A stretch of DNA of 64,000 nt from assembly GCA_033398695.1 (NCBI GenBank), contig CM065804.1, positions 119,717,501-119,781,500 on the forward strand. The letters run 5' to 3'. This document shows, piece by piece, positions 34,855 to 45,462 of the stretch. The notes under the pieces were generated by a model. It did no database searches. It worked only from the letters and a program-made list of their open reading frames with translations, and had not been told where the DNA came from. The DNA is from Orobanche coerulescens. Taxonomy: Eukaryota; Streptophyta; Magnoliopsida; Lamiales; Orobanchaceae. Each line of letters opens with the position of its first letter. Within the stretch, counting starts at the first letter, position 1. The translations under genes were made by a program, and so were the position numbers.

Positions 34855-36788
34855 TAGCAAAAATGTAATAAGGGGTGAAATTATAATTTCTGAAATAATA
34901 AAATTCTAGTCTGGACATGAATTGAAAGTACAAGACTTAAAGATCAAAATTCAACTGGATTTACAATTTCTGGAGTTAAAATGAATCCAAACGAATTAAT
35001 CAAATTTATAAGACAAAACTAAATAAAAATAATAATAATAATAGTACTTAAAACATGGAAGGAAGAATTGTAATTTTATAAAGGTAAAATTTCATGCAAC
35101 TTTTGAATTTTAATCCCATATCATAACGGACTTTTTGCTATAAAGTTCGAAATTTTCGGACGTCTAATCAATCCATTCCGAATTAATCAAATGTATAATA
35201 TTTAGTAAAAATAATAACAGTACTTAAAACCTAGAATGGCGGAATTGTAATTTCTGAAAGGTAAAACCTTCATGCAATTTCTGAACTTTAATCCCTATAT
35301 CATATCGAACTTTTCGCAATAAAGTTCGAAATTTTTGGACGTATAGTCAATCCGTACCGAATCATTCAAATTCGTAAGGGCAGAATTATAATTTCTGAAA
35401 GGTAAAGCTTTCATGCAAATTCCGACTTTTAATTTTTACAACATAACATACTTTTCGCAACAAAGTACATAATTTTCGGACGTATAAACATTATGTATCG
35501 AACTATCCAAGATGATGAGTTATCATAAGAACCTACTAAAACTCGCACAATAGCCATTTGATCACCAAGCGGTTGAACTAATTCTTCTAATTTACCCAAG
35601 TCCATTTATTACCAAACAAACATGTCGACGTCTTATAATATGCATGATCGTTGTTAATCACGATATTTATTGTTAATCAGTAGAAATCGGGAGTAAGTGT
35701 TGTGCGGAGCTAAGTGCTACGACCTTCGGGCGGGGGCCACCGCTAGAATCTGTACGAGTACCTCTAGAGTCCGTTTCTCGATCTATATGCATTGAGGAGC
35801 GGTTAGTATAGGTCATGAATCGAGCAGCGTGGCTGCGGTTCTAGGAAAAGCTACCGTCGTATCCCATTCCCTTGAAGCTGAAGGATGGAGTGTTCGTAAG
35901 GTGACTAGGTCGTAGATTCGGGTATAGTCGCGATTATAATATGATCCGGGCATAGACCCAAGCTAAGGACATATCGAGCCCAGATAAGAGATAAGGCCGC
36001 ACGTCACCAAGCGTGGGAGCGATAAGTTCAAAAGCCTATGGTGACGGTCCGATAAACGCCCAAGGCCACGATTATTAAATCAAAGGCCCTGGCGATAGTC
36101 GAAGGCCAAACACTGATAACGGTCTAAGACGTTATAAGGGGCTAAAGGATTTAGTGACATAGATGACCTCCCGAAGCTAAATATTCATTAGGCGCTCGAC
36201 ATCGTACATTCATCCTACTAAACAGCAATCTATGGAGATTAACTATAAATTCATGATATAATTCGTAATATTTACAAGTATGAATAAAAGCATAATATCT
36301 TCTTGAAAACGTGCACCAATTATTAAACAATATTATTTTTTTTAAAAGTGGGAGAAAGTACATATTTTTCCTTGAAAAATAAACTCGTAAATTATCCAAT
36401 TTTCAAACTTTGAGGATCCGTTATTCTCACCCCAACTTTGATTTTTTAAAGCCCCACTAGATGAAGAGGACGAAGAGGAAGAAGAGACAGATGCTGACAA
36501 GAAGTGAAGTCTGACCTAGAGCATTGCCAAGACGTAGGATTTGTGGAGCTGTGTTTATCATTTCTTTTATTCCTGTGTCAAAACTGTACCCTTATTTTTG
36601 CTGTAATCTTTTGTACTTTGATGTAATTATTCCGTTGTACTCATGAATATTTCTTTCTATCGAATAACAAAAATTAGTTTACCAGGCTAAGATCTGGCAT
36701 ATCTATGCTTTATTGGAGTTTATTATCACAAATTATTTATTACGTTAACCGTTGCGTCCTCGTCTAACCCCGATGTGGGGGCGTGACA
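34855..36788 (+). repeat. X1 second LTR, 5'-truncated
   Basis: It begins inside the LTR (AGCAAAAATGTAATAAGGGG) and runs to the canonical end GGGGGCGTGACA. It holds three spaced copies of an AT-rich unit (GGCGGAATTGTAATTTCTGA-like) near 35060, 35238 and 35378. No gene is present; the - strand frame at 36151-36399 has no recognisable features. Confidence 0.8.
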
Positions 36789-37196
36789 GCATGCGTTAAT
36801 AGTGTATAAAGCAACATCCATATTCTTCACTTAGTGTGCGTTGGACATCCACTAATAGTTTATGTTAACTAGTCGATGTCTTGACATACTCTGCCTTGGT
36901 ATACTAACGTGCGCGAGTATATACATTAGCGTGTGTCAACTGCTTTAATGAAATAAGTGCACAAGTCACTGTCTTTATATCATAAATTGCGCTATGTTAA
37001 GAGTAGTGTGTGTTAACTGTATGTTTTCTGAAACTCGAAAGATAGCGGGTCTTTTGCGTTAATCATACTACCACATAACAACAGATAGCACGCGCTAGCA
37101 AATGCACATGGCTTGATATACATTTTACTAAGTGATAGTATGATGTGATTTATGTGAGATAGTTGAAAGTTGCCTATGATTTTTTAGTATTGGCCA
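36789..37196 (-). repeat. 5' LTR of - strand SIRE-like element, second piece
   Basis: The same kind of GCGC/GCGT motif cluster continues here (GCATGCGTTAATAG 36789, ACGTGCGCGAGTA 36908, TTAGCGTGTGTC 36928, AGCACGCGCTAGC 37087), which argues that it is the continuation of 21211-22133. On the - strand the LTR would begin TGGCCAATACTAAAA at 37196. The total LTR would be about 1.33 kb, in range for SIRE. The terminus is an inference. Confidence 0.5.
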
Positions 37197-37262
37197 ATGA
37201 TGGAATTTTGATATAGTCTACGTAGATAATTATGGTAACACGGGTCGTGCCGATGGACTTAG
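37197..37262. other. Short spacer between SIRE-like LTR and X2
   Basis: These 66 bp have no recognised content. If the SIRE LTR edge at 37196 is right, this is the only non-transposon sequence in the window. Confidence 0.35.
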
Positions 37263-37804
37263 TGAGACCCCATTCTTTTGTAAGTAGATTAGATTATTAA
37301 TATACAATAAATAAAATAAAGTTTTACAATATCTCATTATTGAATAAATTTAGTTCTTACCTTATGTATAGACACGTTAGCTAAATAAATCCTACAAGCG
37401 TTAACAACCTAATTATTTTTATTATTTCAATTAAATAAAATAAAAGAATAAACCATAATTTAAATGGGCTGTCTATGATAATCCAACTTAATAATTAGGC
37501 ATATGGTTTAAACTTTGGGCTTGAAGACACCATGGACATAAGACCGCTTTGTTAAGTAAACATATATCACTTAAAATACTACACGTAGCCCAAGACACTC
37601 ATGACCTAAACCAACTTAAAAATACTACCTAATACTTAACAAATACAACTAAAATACACCATACATATATAAATACCTACAAAAAATCGGCCTACACTAA
37701 TTAGAGGCAAGGGAAGACTTTGAGTTGTCACAATTTCAAGTCCTTCCCAAGACACTTGTTACCCTTACATACCATCCTTGATCACACCTCACCCACTCAC
37801 CCCA

Positions 37805-37805
<1 letters not shown>

Positions 37806-37840
<35 letters not shown>
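37806..37840. repeat. (TA)n microsatellite
   Basis: About 17 uninterrupted TA units lie inside the X2 LTR, downstream of the TATA box. Confidence 0.97.
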
Positions 37841-37841
<1 letters not shown>

Positions 37842-38839
37842 TTCAACCTTGGAAACTCCTCCCCATTTCACAATACAAAAAAAAAAAAATCTACACTTAA
37901 GAGAGAGTGAGAGAGGGCCGAAGTGAGGAGAGAAGAAGAAAAAAAAAAGAGAATGAAGAAGAAGAAGAGGAAGAAAAAAGAAGGAAGAAAAAAAAGGTAA
38001 GAACAACGCCTTAGAACTTAGTAATATTTTTCCTTTTTTCTCTTTCTAAACTTAAAAACTAATATGCAAACAAAATCATCATCCATGGTGTGATTGCATG
38101 GCCGAAATGTAGAGGAAGGGGAAGAGAGACCCTTTCAACCTACAAGAAACATTCAAGTGGGTAAAATTGTTCTTCTTTTTTTATTAAAAAATAATGCAAG
38201 TTAAGATTATATTATGGTGCATGCAATATTAAGATGCTTGGTTGAAAATTCAACCGAATACCATGCATGTAGTGATCTTGGTAATTATTGAATCTTTATT
38301 TGACATACTTTGATTATGTGAGCAAATTGTGTCCTATATGGAATCTTGGTTGAAAATATCAAAATCTAACCTTTGAGAATTAAGATTTCTAAATTATATG
38401 AATATAATACCGGACTAGTGTAGAAGATTGATTAATTACCGGGAAAATCTTACTAATCGAATTAAACTTGAAATAATAGGGAATAATTAATGAATAATTG
38501 TTAAAACTCTTAATTATGGACTTGTAACATAAAAATTTGTCTTATTATGTCATAAATAAAGTAATTGTAAAATTTCACTTAAATCGGAACTCATTAAATT
38601 GAAAGTCGGGGCAAAAATATAAATTTTAAGAATTCGGGGTCAAAACTATAATTTATAGAAACGTAGTGTTTTGAAAATAAAATTTCTAGAAAGGTTGAAC
38701 TCTATGGACTCCAAATAACATAAAGAGCTTACTCCAATAATTTGAGGTCAAACCGACAAGAAACGAAAAAGATATGACCTGAATACTAAAATACCGATTA
38801 AGGCAAAATGAAGGGAGTGAAATTGAATTTTCTAAGAGA

Positions 38840-38844
38840 ATTAA
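38840..38844. repeat. Target-site duplication ATTAA of Y (left copy)
   Basis: ATTAA precedes TGTAAAACCCC and recurs at 48607-48611 after GGGGGCGTGACA. Confidence 0.93.
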
Positions 38845-39957
38845 TGTAAAACCCCACAAAAATCATATAAGCGTTAGACTCAGTAAATATAGTTTTAAGA
38901 TATCATCTGACTGTGATGAATAAATACCTTGTTACGAACCCCTTGATGTTTCGATTGATTTTAAATTTTTATTATTAAATATTTAACACACATAATTAAT
39001 TAAATACATACTAAAATAACTAATGGGGCAAGACCTAAAATATAAACTTAATAGATTGGGCTCAACCCAACATACTTTACAACTAAACTAACTAATAACC
39101 CAACCCACTCCAATAATGATAACATGTACACTTAAATTAACAAAAAAATATATAATATACATATATTGTACAAGGGACGTCCAAGAAGGAGAGAAAGAGA
39201 GTGATGTGTTCTAGAGCCTTCACCCTCACTCATGACACATGTCCCTAATCTTCCATGCATGTATTTGAGATGTATGTTTATGGCTATATTAATATGCATT
39301 ATATTTTTTTTGGATTTAAATTACAACCGATTTGGTAGATGAATTTTAAATTATGTGAAAAATTGTAGATTTCATGTCTTCTTCGAAATTTTAGTAAAAC
39401 TCTACCAAAATCTGGAATTTTGTGTTATATGATTATGTTATGGTGTTTGGATAACTTATTTGTGGCAAAAGACGGGACTTGAAACAAGTAAACGGAATTT
39501 AAGGGCATAAATTGTAATTAATGAAAAATTATGGACTAATCTGAAAATTCCGAGAATAAACTGTTCTGGACCGGGAATAACATGTATTTTAACTAATATA
39601 AGCTGTCCGTAAAGTTTCAAACAAATCGGGGTTCGTTATCTAAGCTCATTTGTCAAAAATATAATTGTCAAACAATTTCGGGGTCAAAATGAAAGAAATC
39701 AAGAATTCTGGACCAAGTCCGAATCTTCTGGAGTATTTCACAAATCTAGAATTTCAGGTTTACTTTGAACCATCTCGTAAAATTTCGTTACCTTCCGAGC
39801 TAAATTCAAAGCCCTATAGGCCTCGGAACGAATTTGTTAAATTTTGGGGCAGATTCGAATTTGTTAAATTTTTTGGGGCAGTCCCGAAACTGAATTTCCG
39901 AATCTCTTCTTAAATCTGAAGTCGAATAAATAATTTTGACTCCCTTATAAATTTCAG
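38845..39957 (+). repeat. Y 5' LTR, twice deleted
   Basis: It matches the 3' LTR from 45463 to about 45893, then jumps at CATGCA near 39262 to the equivalent of 46490, and stops matching near 39957 (equivalent 47170). The last 1.4 kb of LTR, the primer site and the early leader are missing. A 25-bp direct repeat (AAACTGAATTTCCGAATC) at 39893 and 39965 marks the second junction. Confidence 0.85.
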
Positions 39958-39986
39958 GATCCAAACTGAATTTCCGAATCTTTTCT

Positions 39987-40615
39987 ATGGGTAAGCAGCC
40001 GGTTGATGAGACCCAGACCGACTGTAACACTTCACGATTGATTACCGAGGAGCAGATACGACAGGCACTGGCTCAGATTGAGAGCGTTACGAGACCCCTC
40101 GTGGATGCGGCAAACTTGACTGACACCCGTGAGGGAAAGATCCAGTCTTTGAGGGAGGCTATCGCACGTGTGCATCAGGACGCATCGACATTTCACAGTC
40201 AGAGGAAGAACTACTTGAAGCACTAGAGCGTATGAGACCGGAGTACTTCGAGCTAGAGCATAAAGTGGAATCCCTAGGGATTCAGCTATGCCTAAAGGAT
40301 CGGACCATTGCCCAGCTTCGCAGAACCAAATTCTTCCAGATGCATAAGATCAAAATGCTGGAGAAAACGATCTGTTCCACACGTCACGAGGATGAAGAGT
40401 TACAGATGGTGGCCAGGAAGAAATTAGCTATGGTGATGCGACTATTCTCATACTCCACGATGAGGTAGGGGAGGCATCACAGGCTCCACTGATGGACCCT
40501 ATGCATTTCGAGGAGGATCCGGAGGAGGATGTGAGGATGGGTTGCAGAGAGGACTATAGACTTGGTTATGAAGTTATGTTATTTATTTCTATTTGATGTT
40601 TTCCTAGAATGTGAG
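39987..40615 (+). pseudogene. Y coiled-coil ORF1 with acidic tail
   Basis: The start is MGKQPVDETQTD; then LITEEQIRQALAQIESV, REGKIQSLREAIARVHQDA, one frame change near 40215, RMRPEYFELEHKVESLGIQL, IKMLEKTIC and EELQMVARKKLAMV. A second change near 40450 leads to EVGEASQAPLMDPMHFEEDPEEDVRMG. Heptad spacing and charge suggest a coiled coil; the tail motif EEDPEED matches X2 and resembles the one in Z. It lies between the LTR and gag. No known family was recognised. Low-complexity helices make homology hard to judge, but the shared position and tail favour a common origin. Confidence 0.6.
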
Positions 40616-40964
40616 ACTGAACGACTGAATTTCGTATTTTGGTATGTTACGGTTATGTATTAACGATACTTGTTTGAATATGATGGTCTGGACTAATAGA
40701 ATAATGTAGTTACTGGTAGCAACGATTGTAATTTGATATGCACTCAGTTAGTTTTATATATTAACTTGATTCATTAACAAATCTTCAAAAAAAACAACTA
40801 ACTTTTATCACATTATATCAACTATGTTTACATCTTTATGTTATAATCCTATTATCTACAAATTATTAGTGTTCAATCGTGCACTTAAATCTGCATAACA
40901 ACATAAATCACTAATAATTCCACACAAGACTGTTAATCCTCACACATTCCCCAACTTATAATAG
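40616..40964 (+). other. Y spacer between ORF1 and gag
   Basis: AT-rich sequence with no coding potential seen. Confidence 0.5.
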
Positions 40965-41988
40965 ATGGTTGATCGAAGACGCGGACGTCCACGTGTGAAC
41001 TGTGATGAACAACAACGTTGAAATGATCGCTCTCACACTCCTCCACGAGTAGGGAATGGAAATGACGCTATGGCTCAATCCTTAGCTCAACTGACATTTT
41101 CTTCAACAACAAGCAACAAACAACCGGAACGTTGATGAAACCCGTGATCGCACGCTCGAAAGATTCTTGCACTTGAAGCCACCTACCTTCGCCGGAGAGC
41201 CTGATGACGTTAAGGCCGAACTATGGTTGTAGAAGATCGAGGGGATATTCAACGCCCTACAATATTCTGACGAATAACGTGTATCCCTGGCCACATTCCG
41301 ACTCGAAGCTGCTGCCCATGATTGGTGGAAGATTGTTAATGAATGTTGGATGAGGGAGAACCGTGCCAGAACTTGGGCCAACTTCTTAATCAATTTTCGA
41401 ACCCAGTATGTTTCAGCAGCAGCTAGAGAAGCTTGGCGAGATTAGTTTTACCACCTGAAGCAAGGGTCCTTGACAGTCACACAATACGAAGCTCAGTTCA
41501 ACAGGCTGTCCAAATATGCGCCTGGATTGGTGGCGACCGAGGAAGATAAGCTTTACAAGTTTATGTGAGGACTGAGGCATACGCTTCAACAGAGACTCTT
41601 GACTATTCGTCTGACAACACTTGCTGAAGCTGTAGAAGCCGCCACTCGAATTGAATGCGGAATAGCAAGACTAGCTCAACAACAGAGTCGATTCACTAGA
41701 AATGCCAAGAGACCCACGACTCAACCAACATTAAAGCCACCACAGAAGTCTCAGAAGACGGGAGCCCGGGGAAGCTCAACTGGATCGAAGGCACTGGTTC
41801 CCAACAAAACAGCAGCACCTTGCCCCCATTGTGCCAGAAAAGGGCGCAATCCAGAGCTATGCTGGAAAAAGCTTGGTAAGTGTCTACGTTGTGGAAGCTC
41901 AGACCATCAGATCCGAGAGTGCCCTGAAATGAATCCTCCGGCAAACAAACCAGTCGCTGCAGCAAAGACGGGAAACAATCAAGCGTAA
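40965..41988 (+). pseudogene. Y gag, several stops
   Basis: MVDRRRGRPRV at 40965 is a plausible start, with a basic N-terminus as in Tekay gag. A frameshift near 41110 brings in RTLERFLHLKPPTFAGEPDD, then TFRLEAAAHDWWKIV, the Retrotrans_gag core. In-frame stops lie near 41229, 41275, 41443 and 41566. From 41599 the frame is open: LAEAVEAATRIECG, then zinc clusters CPHCARKGRNPELC and CLRCGSSDHQIREC. It ends at a TAA after NNQA. The lesions rule out function. Confidence 0.88.
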
Positions 41989-44900
41989 GCCCCAACACGG
42001 GTGTTTGCTCTGACTGGATAGGAGGCACCAGAAAATAATGATGTGATAGAAGGTGCGCTGCTTATATCTAATCATCTTTCATAGACACTCATAGACCCAG
42101 GATCATCCCACTCGTTTGTTGCACCGCATTTCTGTAAGAAACTTGATAAGCCTTTAGAATCCTTGCCATTATATCTGGAAGTATCAACCCAAATTGGAGT
42201 TAGTCAACTAACGGATAAGGTTCACAGTGTGTGTGACGTGATAATCAGCGGTAGTTGTTTTTCTGCCAATTTAGTAGTGCTTCCGATATTGGAGTATGAC
42301 ATTATCCTTGGAATGAATTAGCTGTCCAAACATTACGCACAGTTGGATTGCGACTCTAAGATAATTAGGTTTTGCGAGCCTAACAAACCAGTCGTGGAAC
42401 TAGTTGGGTATGCTAGAGTCAACCTAGCACCCATTGTATCAACTGTCATGTCTAGGAAAGCAGTTGCCAAAGGGGCAACCAGATTTTTAGCCTTAATCAT
42501 CAACAAACCCAAGAGTAAGTCGGGTATAGAAACCATACGAGTGGTGTCTGAGTACCCTGACGTATTCACCAAGGAATTAACCTACTTACAACCTGATAGA
42601 GAGGTTGAATTCAATATCGAAATCATGCCCGGGAAGGCACCCATAGCAAAGGCACCATACCTAATGGCACCACTGGAGCTGCAAGAATTGAAGGTACAAC
42701 TACAGAAGTTACTCGATGTGGTTTTTATACAACCCAGTGTATCACCATGGGGAGCTCCGGTGCTGTTCGTTAAAAAAAGGATGGGACATTGAGACATTGC
42801 ATAGATTACCGCGAACTCAACAACGTCACAGTTAAGAACAACTACCCTCTCCCAAGGATAGACGAACTGTTTGATCAACTTCAAGGAGCCACGGTGTACT
42901 CCAACTTCAATCTTCAACAAGGATACTACCAGTTGAAGATTAAGAAGGAAGATGTTCCTAGAACGGCATCTCAAACTAGATATGGCCACTACAAATTCGT
43001 TGTAATGCCTTTCGGACTCACGAATGCTCCTGCGGTATTTATGGATCTAATGCACAGAGTTTTCCAGCCATATCTCGACCAATTCGTAGAATCTTCATCG
43101 ATGACATACTCGTGTACTCCAAATCGGAGAAGGATCATGAGAAACATCTTAGAACTAGTGTTGGAAACACTAAGGCGACATAAGTTGTACGTCAAGTACA
43201 ACAAGTGCGAATTTTGGTTGAAGGAAGTATCATTTCTGGGTCACATTATTTCTGGAGAAGGAATTGCAGTAGATCCATCCAAGATAGAAACTATTGTGGA
43301 TTGGAAGAGACCAGAAAATGTCACTAAGATTAGGAGCTTTCTTAGACTTGCGGGTTACTACCGTAAATTCATCAAGGACTTCTCGAAGATAGTGGGACCT
43401 CTCACCAGTCTAACCCAAAAACAAGTCAAATTCAAATGGACAGACAAGTGCGAGTCAAGTTTCCAAGAACTCAAGAAGAGGCTTACCACCGCACCAATAC
43501 TGACACTTCCAGACGGAACCCAAGGATTTGTCGTTTATAGTGATGCCTGAAAGGAAGGCCTTGGTGCAGTGCTAATGCAAAATGGAAAGCTAGTCGCGTA
43601 TGCTTCTAGGAAGATCAAAGCACATATCTCGAGCTTGCAGCAATAGTCTTTGCCTTAAAGAAATGGCGACACCATTTGTACGGTGTTGAATTCAATGTGT
43701 TTACAGATCATAAAAGTCTGAAATACCTATTTTCTCAAAAGGAACTTTATCTCCGATAGAGAAGATGGGTAGAACTTTTAGAAGATTACCATTGTGAGAT
43801 TCAACATCATCCAGGGAAAGAAAACATCGTGGCTGATGCCTTAAGTAGAAAGGCTAGAGTGGCCCAATAAATGGTCCGAGAATGGAAAGCTCTTGAGGAG
43901 CTAAGCTGTCTAAAACCCACCCATGAAGGTACTCGCTTAATCTGCGCCAAGCTTACAGTTAAACCAAAATTAATGGACGATATTCAATTGGCTCAAGAGA
44001 AAGATTCAAAACTTCAAGAATTGAAGGAGAAGATCATTAAGGGTGAGAGACCTGAGTTTACGATTTGTAAGGACGGAATTATATGATTTAATGAACGAAT
44101 ATGCATACCTCATGACGAGGAGCTCAAGAGAAGAATCCTCGAAGAATCCCACTATTCAAGGTATACGATACACCCAGGAGGCAACAAGATGTGCCGAGAC
44201 CTGAAGGAACACTTTTGGTGGGTAAACATGAAGAACCAAGTAGCATAATTCGTGGCACGATGCCTTACATGTCATAAGGTCAAGGCTGAACATCACCGAC
44301 CCTTAGGACTGCTGAAACCATTGGAAGTCCCGGAATGGAAATGGGAAATGATAACCTTGGACTTCATTACTGATCTTCCAACGACAAGAGGAGGCTATAA
44401 CACAATTTGGGTGATCGTCGATAGATTGAAAAAATCATCACATTTCGTGCCGGTGAAAAAGGACGACAGCTTACAAAAGCTGGCTAGAACTTATATCCGA
44501 GAGATTGTTCGACTCCATGGAGTACTAGTATACATAGTATCTGATATAGATCCAAGATTTGTATCTCGATTCTGGAAAGTCTTCCACAAGGAATTAGGAA
44601 CTTCCTTAAGCTTTAGCACTAGCGCTCACCCCCAAACAGACAGGCAATCTGAGCAAACCATTCAAACCCTTGAAGACATGCTACGAGCCTGTGCGCTGGA
44701 CATTCAAGGAAATTGGGATCATCACCTACAGTTGGCCGAATTCGCTTATAACAACAGTTACCAAGCAACAATTGGTATGGCGCCTTATGAAGCTCTATAC
44801 GGGAGGAAGTGCCGATCCACACTCTATTGGGAAATTGATGACCAGTGGATGCCTAAGACTCAACGAACAAAACCCTCACTGATGAACATAGATTTGGTGA

Positions 44901-45450
44901 AAGAAGCCATGGATAAAGTACGATTGATTAAACACAGAATCCGCACAGCACAAAGTAGACAAAAGAGTTACACCGATCAACGAAGGAAGGATTTTGAATT
45001 CGAGGAAGGAGAACGAGTATTTCTCAGGTTATCCCAACAAAAGGGTTGTATCGCAACGAGGAAATGAGGAAACTTGGTCCTAGATACGTCGGACCATTCA
45101 AGATTATTGAACGAATTGGACGGCTAGCATATCGTCTTGAACTCCCGACTAATCTCTTCGGCATGCACGACATCTTTCACATCTCAATATTAAAGAAATA
45201 CCAACCAGATCCGACGCACGTTATTACCACGGACATTTTGTCTATCAAGGAAAACTTGACTTACGAAGAGAAGCCAATAAAGATCCTTGATCGGCAGGTT
45301 CGCAAATTGTGGAAGAAGCGAATCCCCTTAGCCAAGGTTGTCTGGTCGAATAACAGTCGAGAGGAAGATGCTACATGGGAGGCTGAAGAAGAGATGAAGA
45401 AATCCTACCCCGAACTGTTTGAGAAGGAAGTTGGGGACCAAATTCATTGA
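41989..45450 (+). pseudogene. Y pol: protease to chromodomain, broken
   Basis: The protease LIDPGSSHSFVAPHFC is followed by LPILEYDIILGMN and a stop. The frame 42343-42792 covers the linker and RT start ([21 protein letters not shown]), then shifts. RT 42789-43550 looks open, but the segment containing FIDDILVYS (about 43095-43140) is readable only in another frame, so two compensating indels hide the catalytic box. RNase H has a stop at 43548 and a deletion near 43620 ([11 protein letters not shown] kept). Integrase CLTCHKVK, TLDFITDLP, VSDIDPRF and SEQTIQT is open 44252-45067. After a shift near 45050 the tail reads GPFKIIERIG, KVVWSNNSREEDATWE and ends DQIH at 45450. Confidence 0.93.
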
Positions 45451-45462
45451 AGGAGGGGAGGA
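45451..45462 (+). promoter_or_regulatory. Polypurine tract of Y
   Basis: AGGAGGGGAGGA lies between the pol stop codon and the LTR start TGTAAAACTCC. Confidence 0.92.

Larger units (their letters stand above)
22134..36788 (+). mobile_element. X1: gypsy-type remnant, LTR + cut primer site + partial LTR
   Basis: A full LTR (22134-34841, excluding the nested Tekay-2) starts TGAGGCCCCATTC and ends at GGGGGCATGAAA. It is followed by GGAGTGGTATCAG, a primer site cut after nine bases. The next base is already inside a second LTR copy that runs to GGGGGCGTGACA at 36788. All internal coding sequence is gone. Expected target duplications do not match (GTGTA left, GCATG right), so the two ends may come from different insertions joined by recombination. 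Family membership is shown by the same LTR in X2 (37263). Confidence 0.75.
9516..37196 (-). mobile_element. SIRE-like Ty1/copia element (- strand), split into three pieces
   Basis: The pieces are 9516-10905 (gag C-terminus, protease, start of integrase), 20190-22133 (gag N-terminus, primer site, first part of 5' LTR) and 36789-37196 (rest of 5' LTR). They join logically: Tekay-1 with its AGATC duplication separates the first two within gag, and the X1 remnant separates the last two within the LTR. The rest of integrase, RT and the 3' LTR are lost or lie left of the window beyond the + strand SIRE insertion. This is the oldest recognisable element on the left side of the window, since it hosts three independent insertions. 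Confidence 0.75.
37263..38844 (+). repeat. X2 5' LTR, part before Y
   Basis: It starts TGAGACCCCATTC. A TATA box CATATATAAAT lies at 37664. A (TA)n run is at 37806-37840, and an A/G-rich tract at 37900-38000 produces spurious Lys/Glu or Phe-rich frames. No gene is present. Confidence 0.85.

Noticed and set aside
37806..38006. Frames rich in Tyr-Ile, Lys/Glu or Phe around the TA and GA repeats
   Set aside because: They are produced by simple repeats in the X2 LTR.
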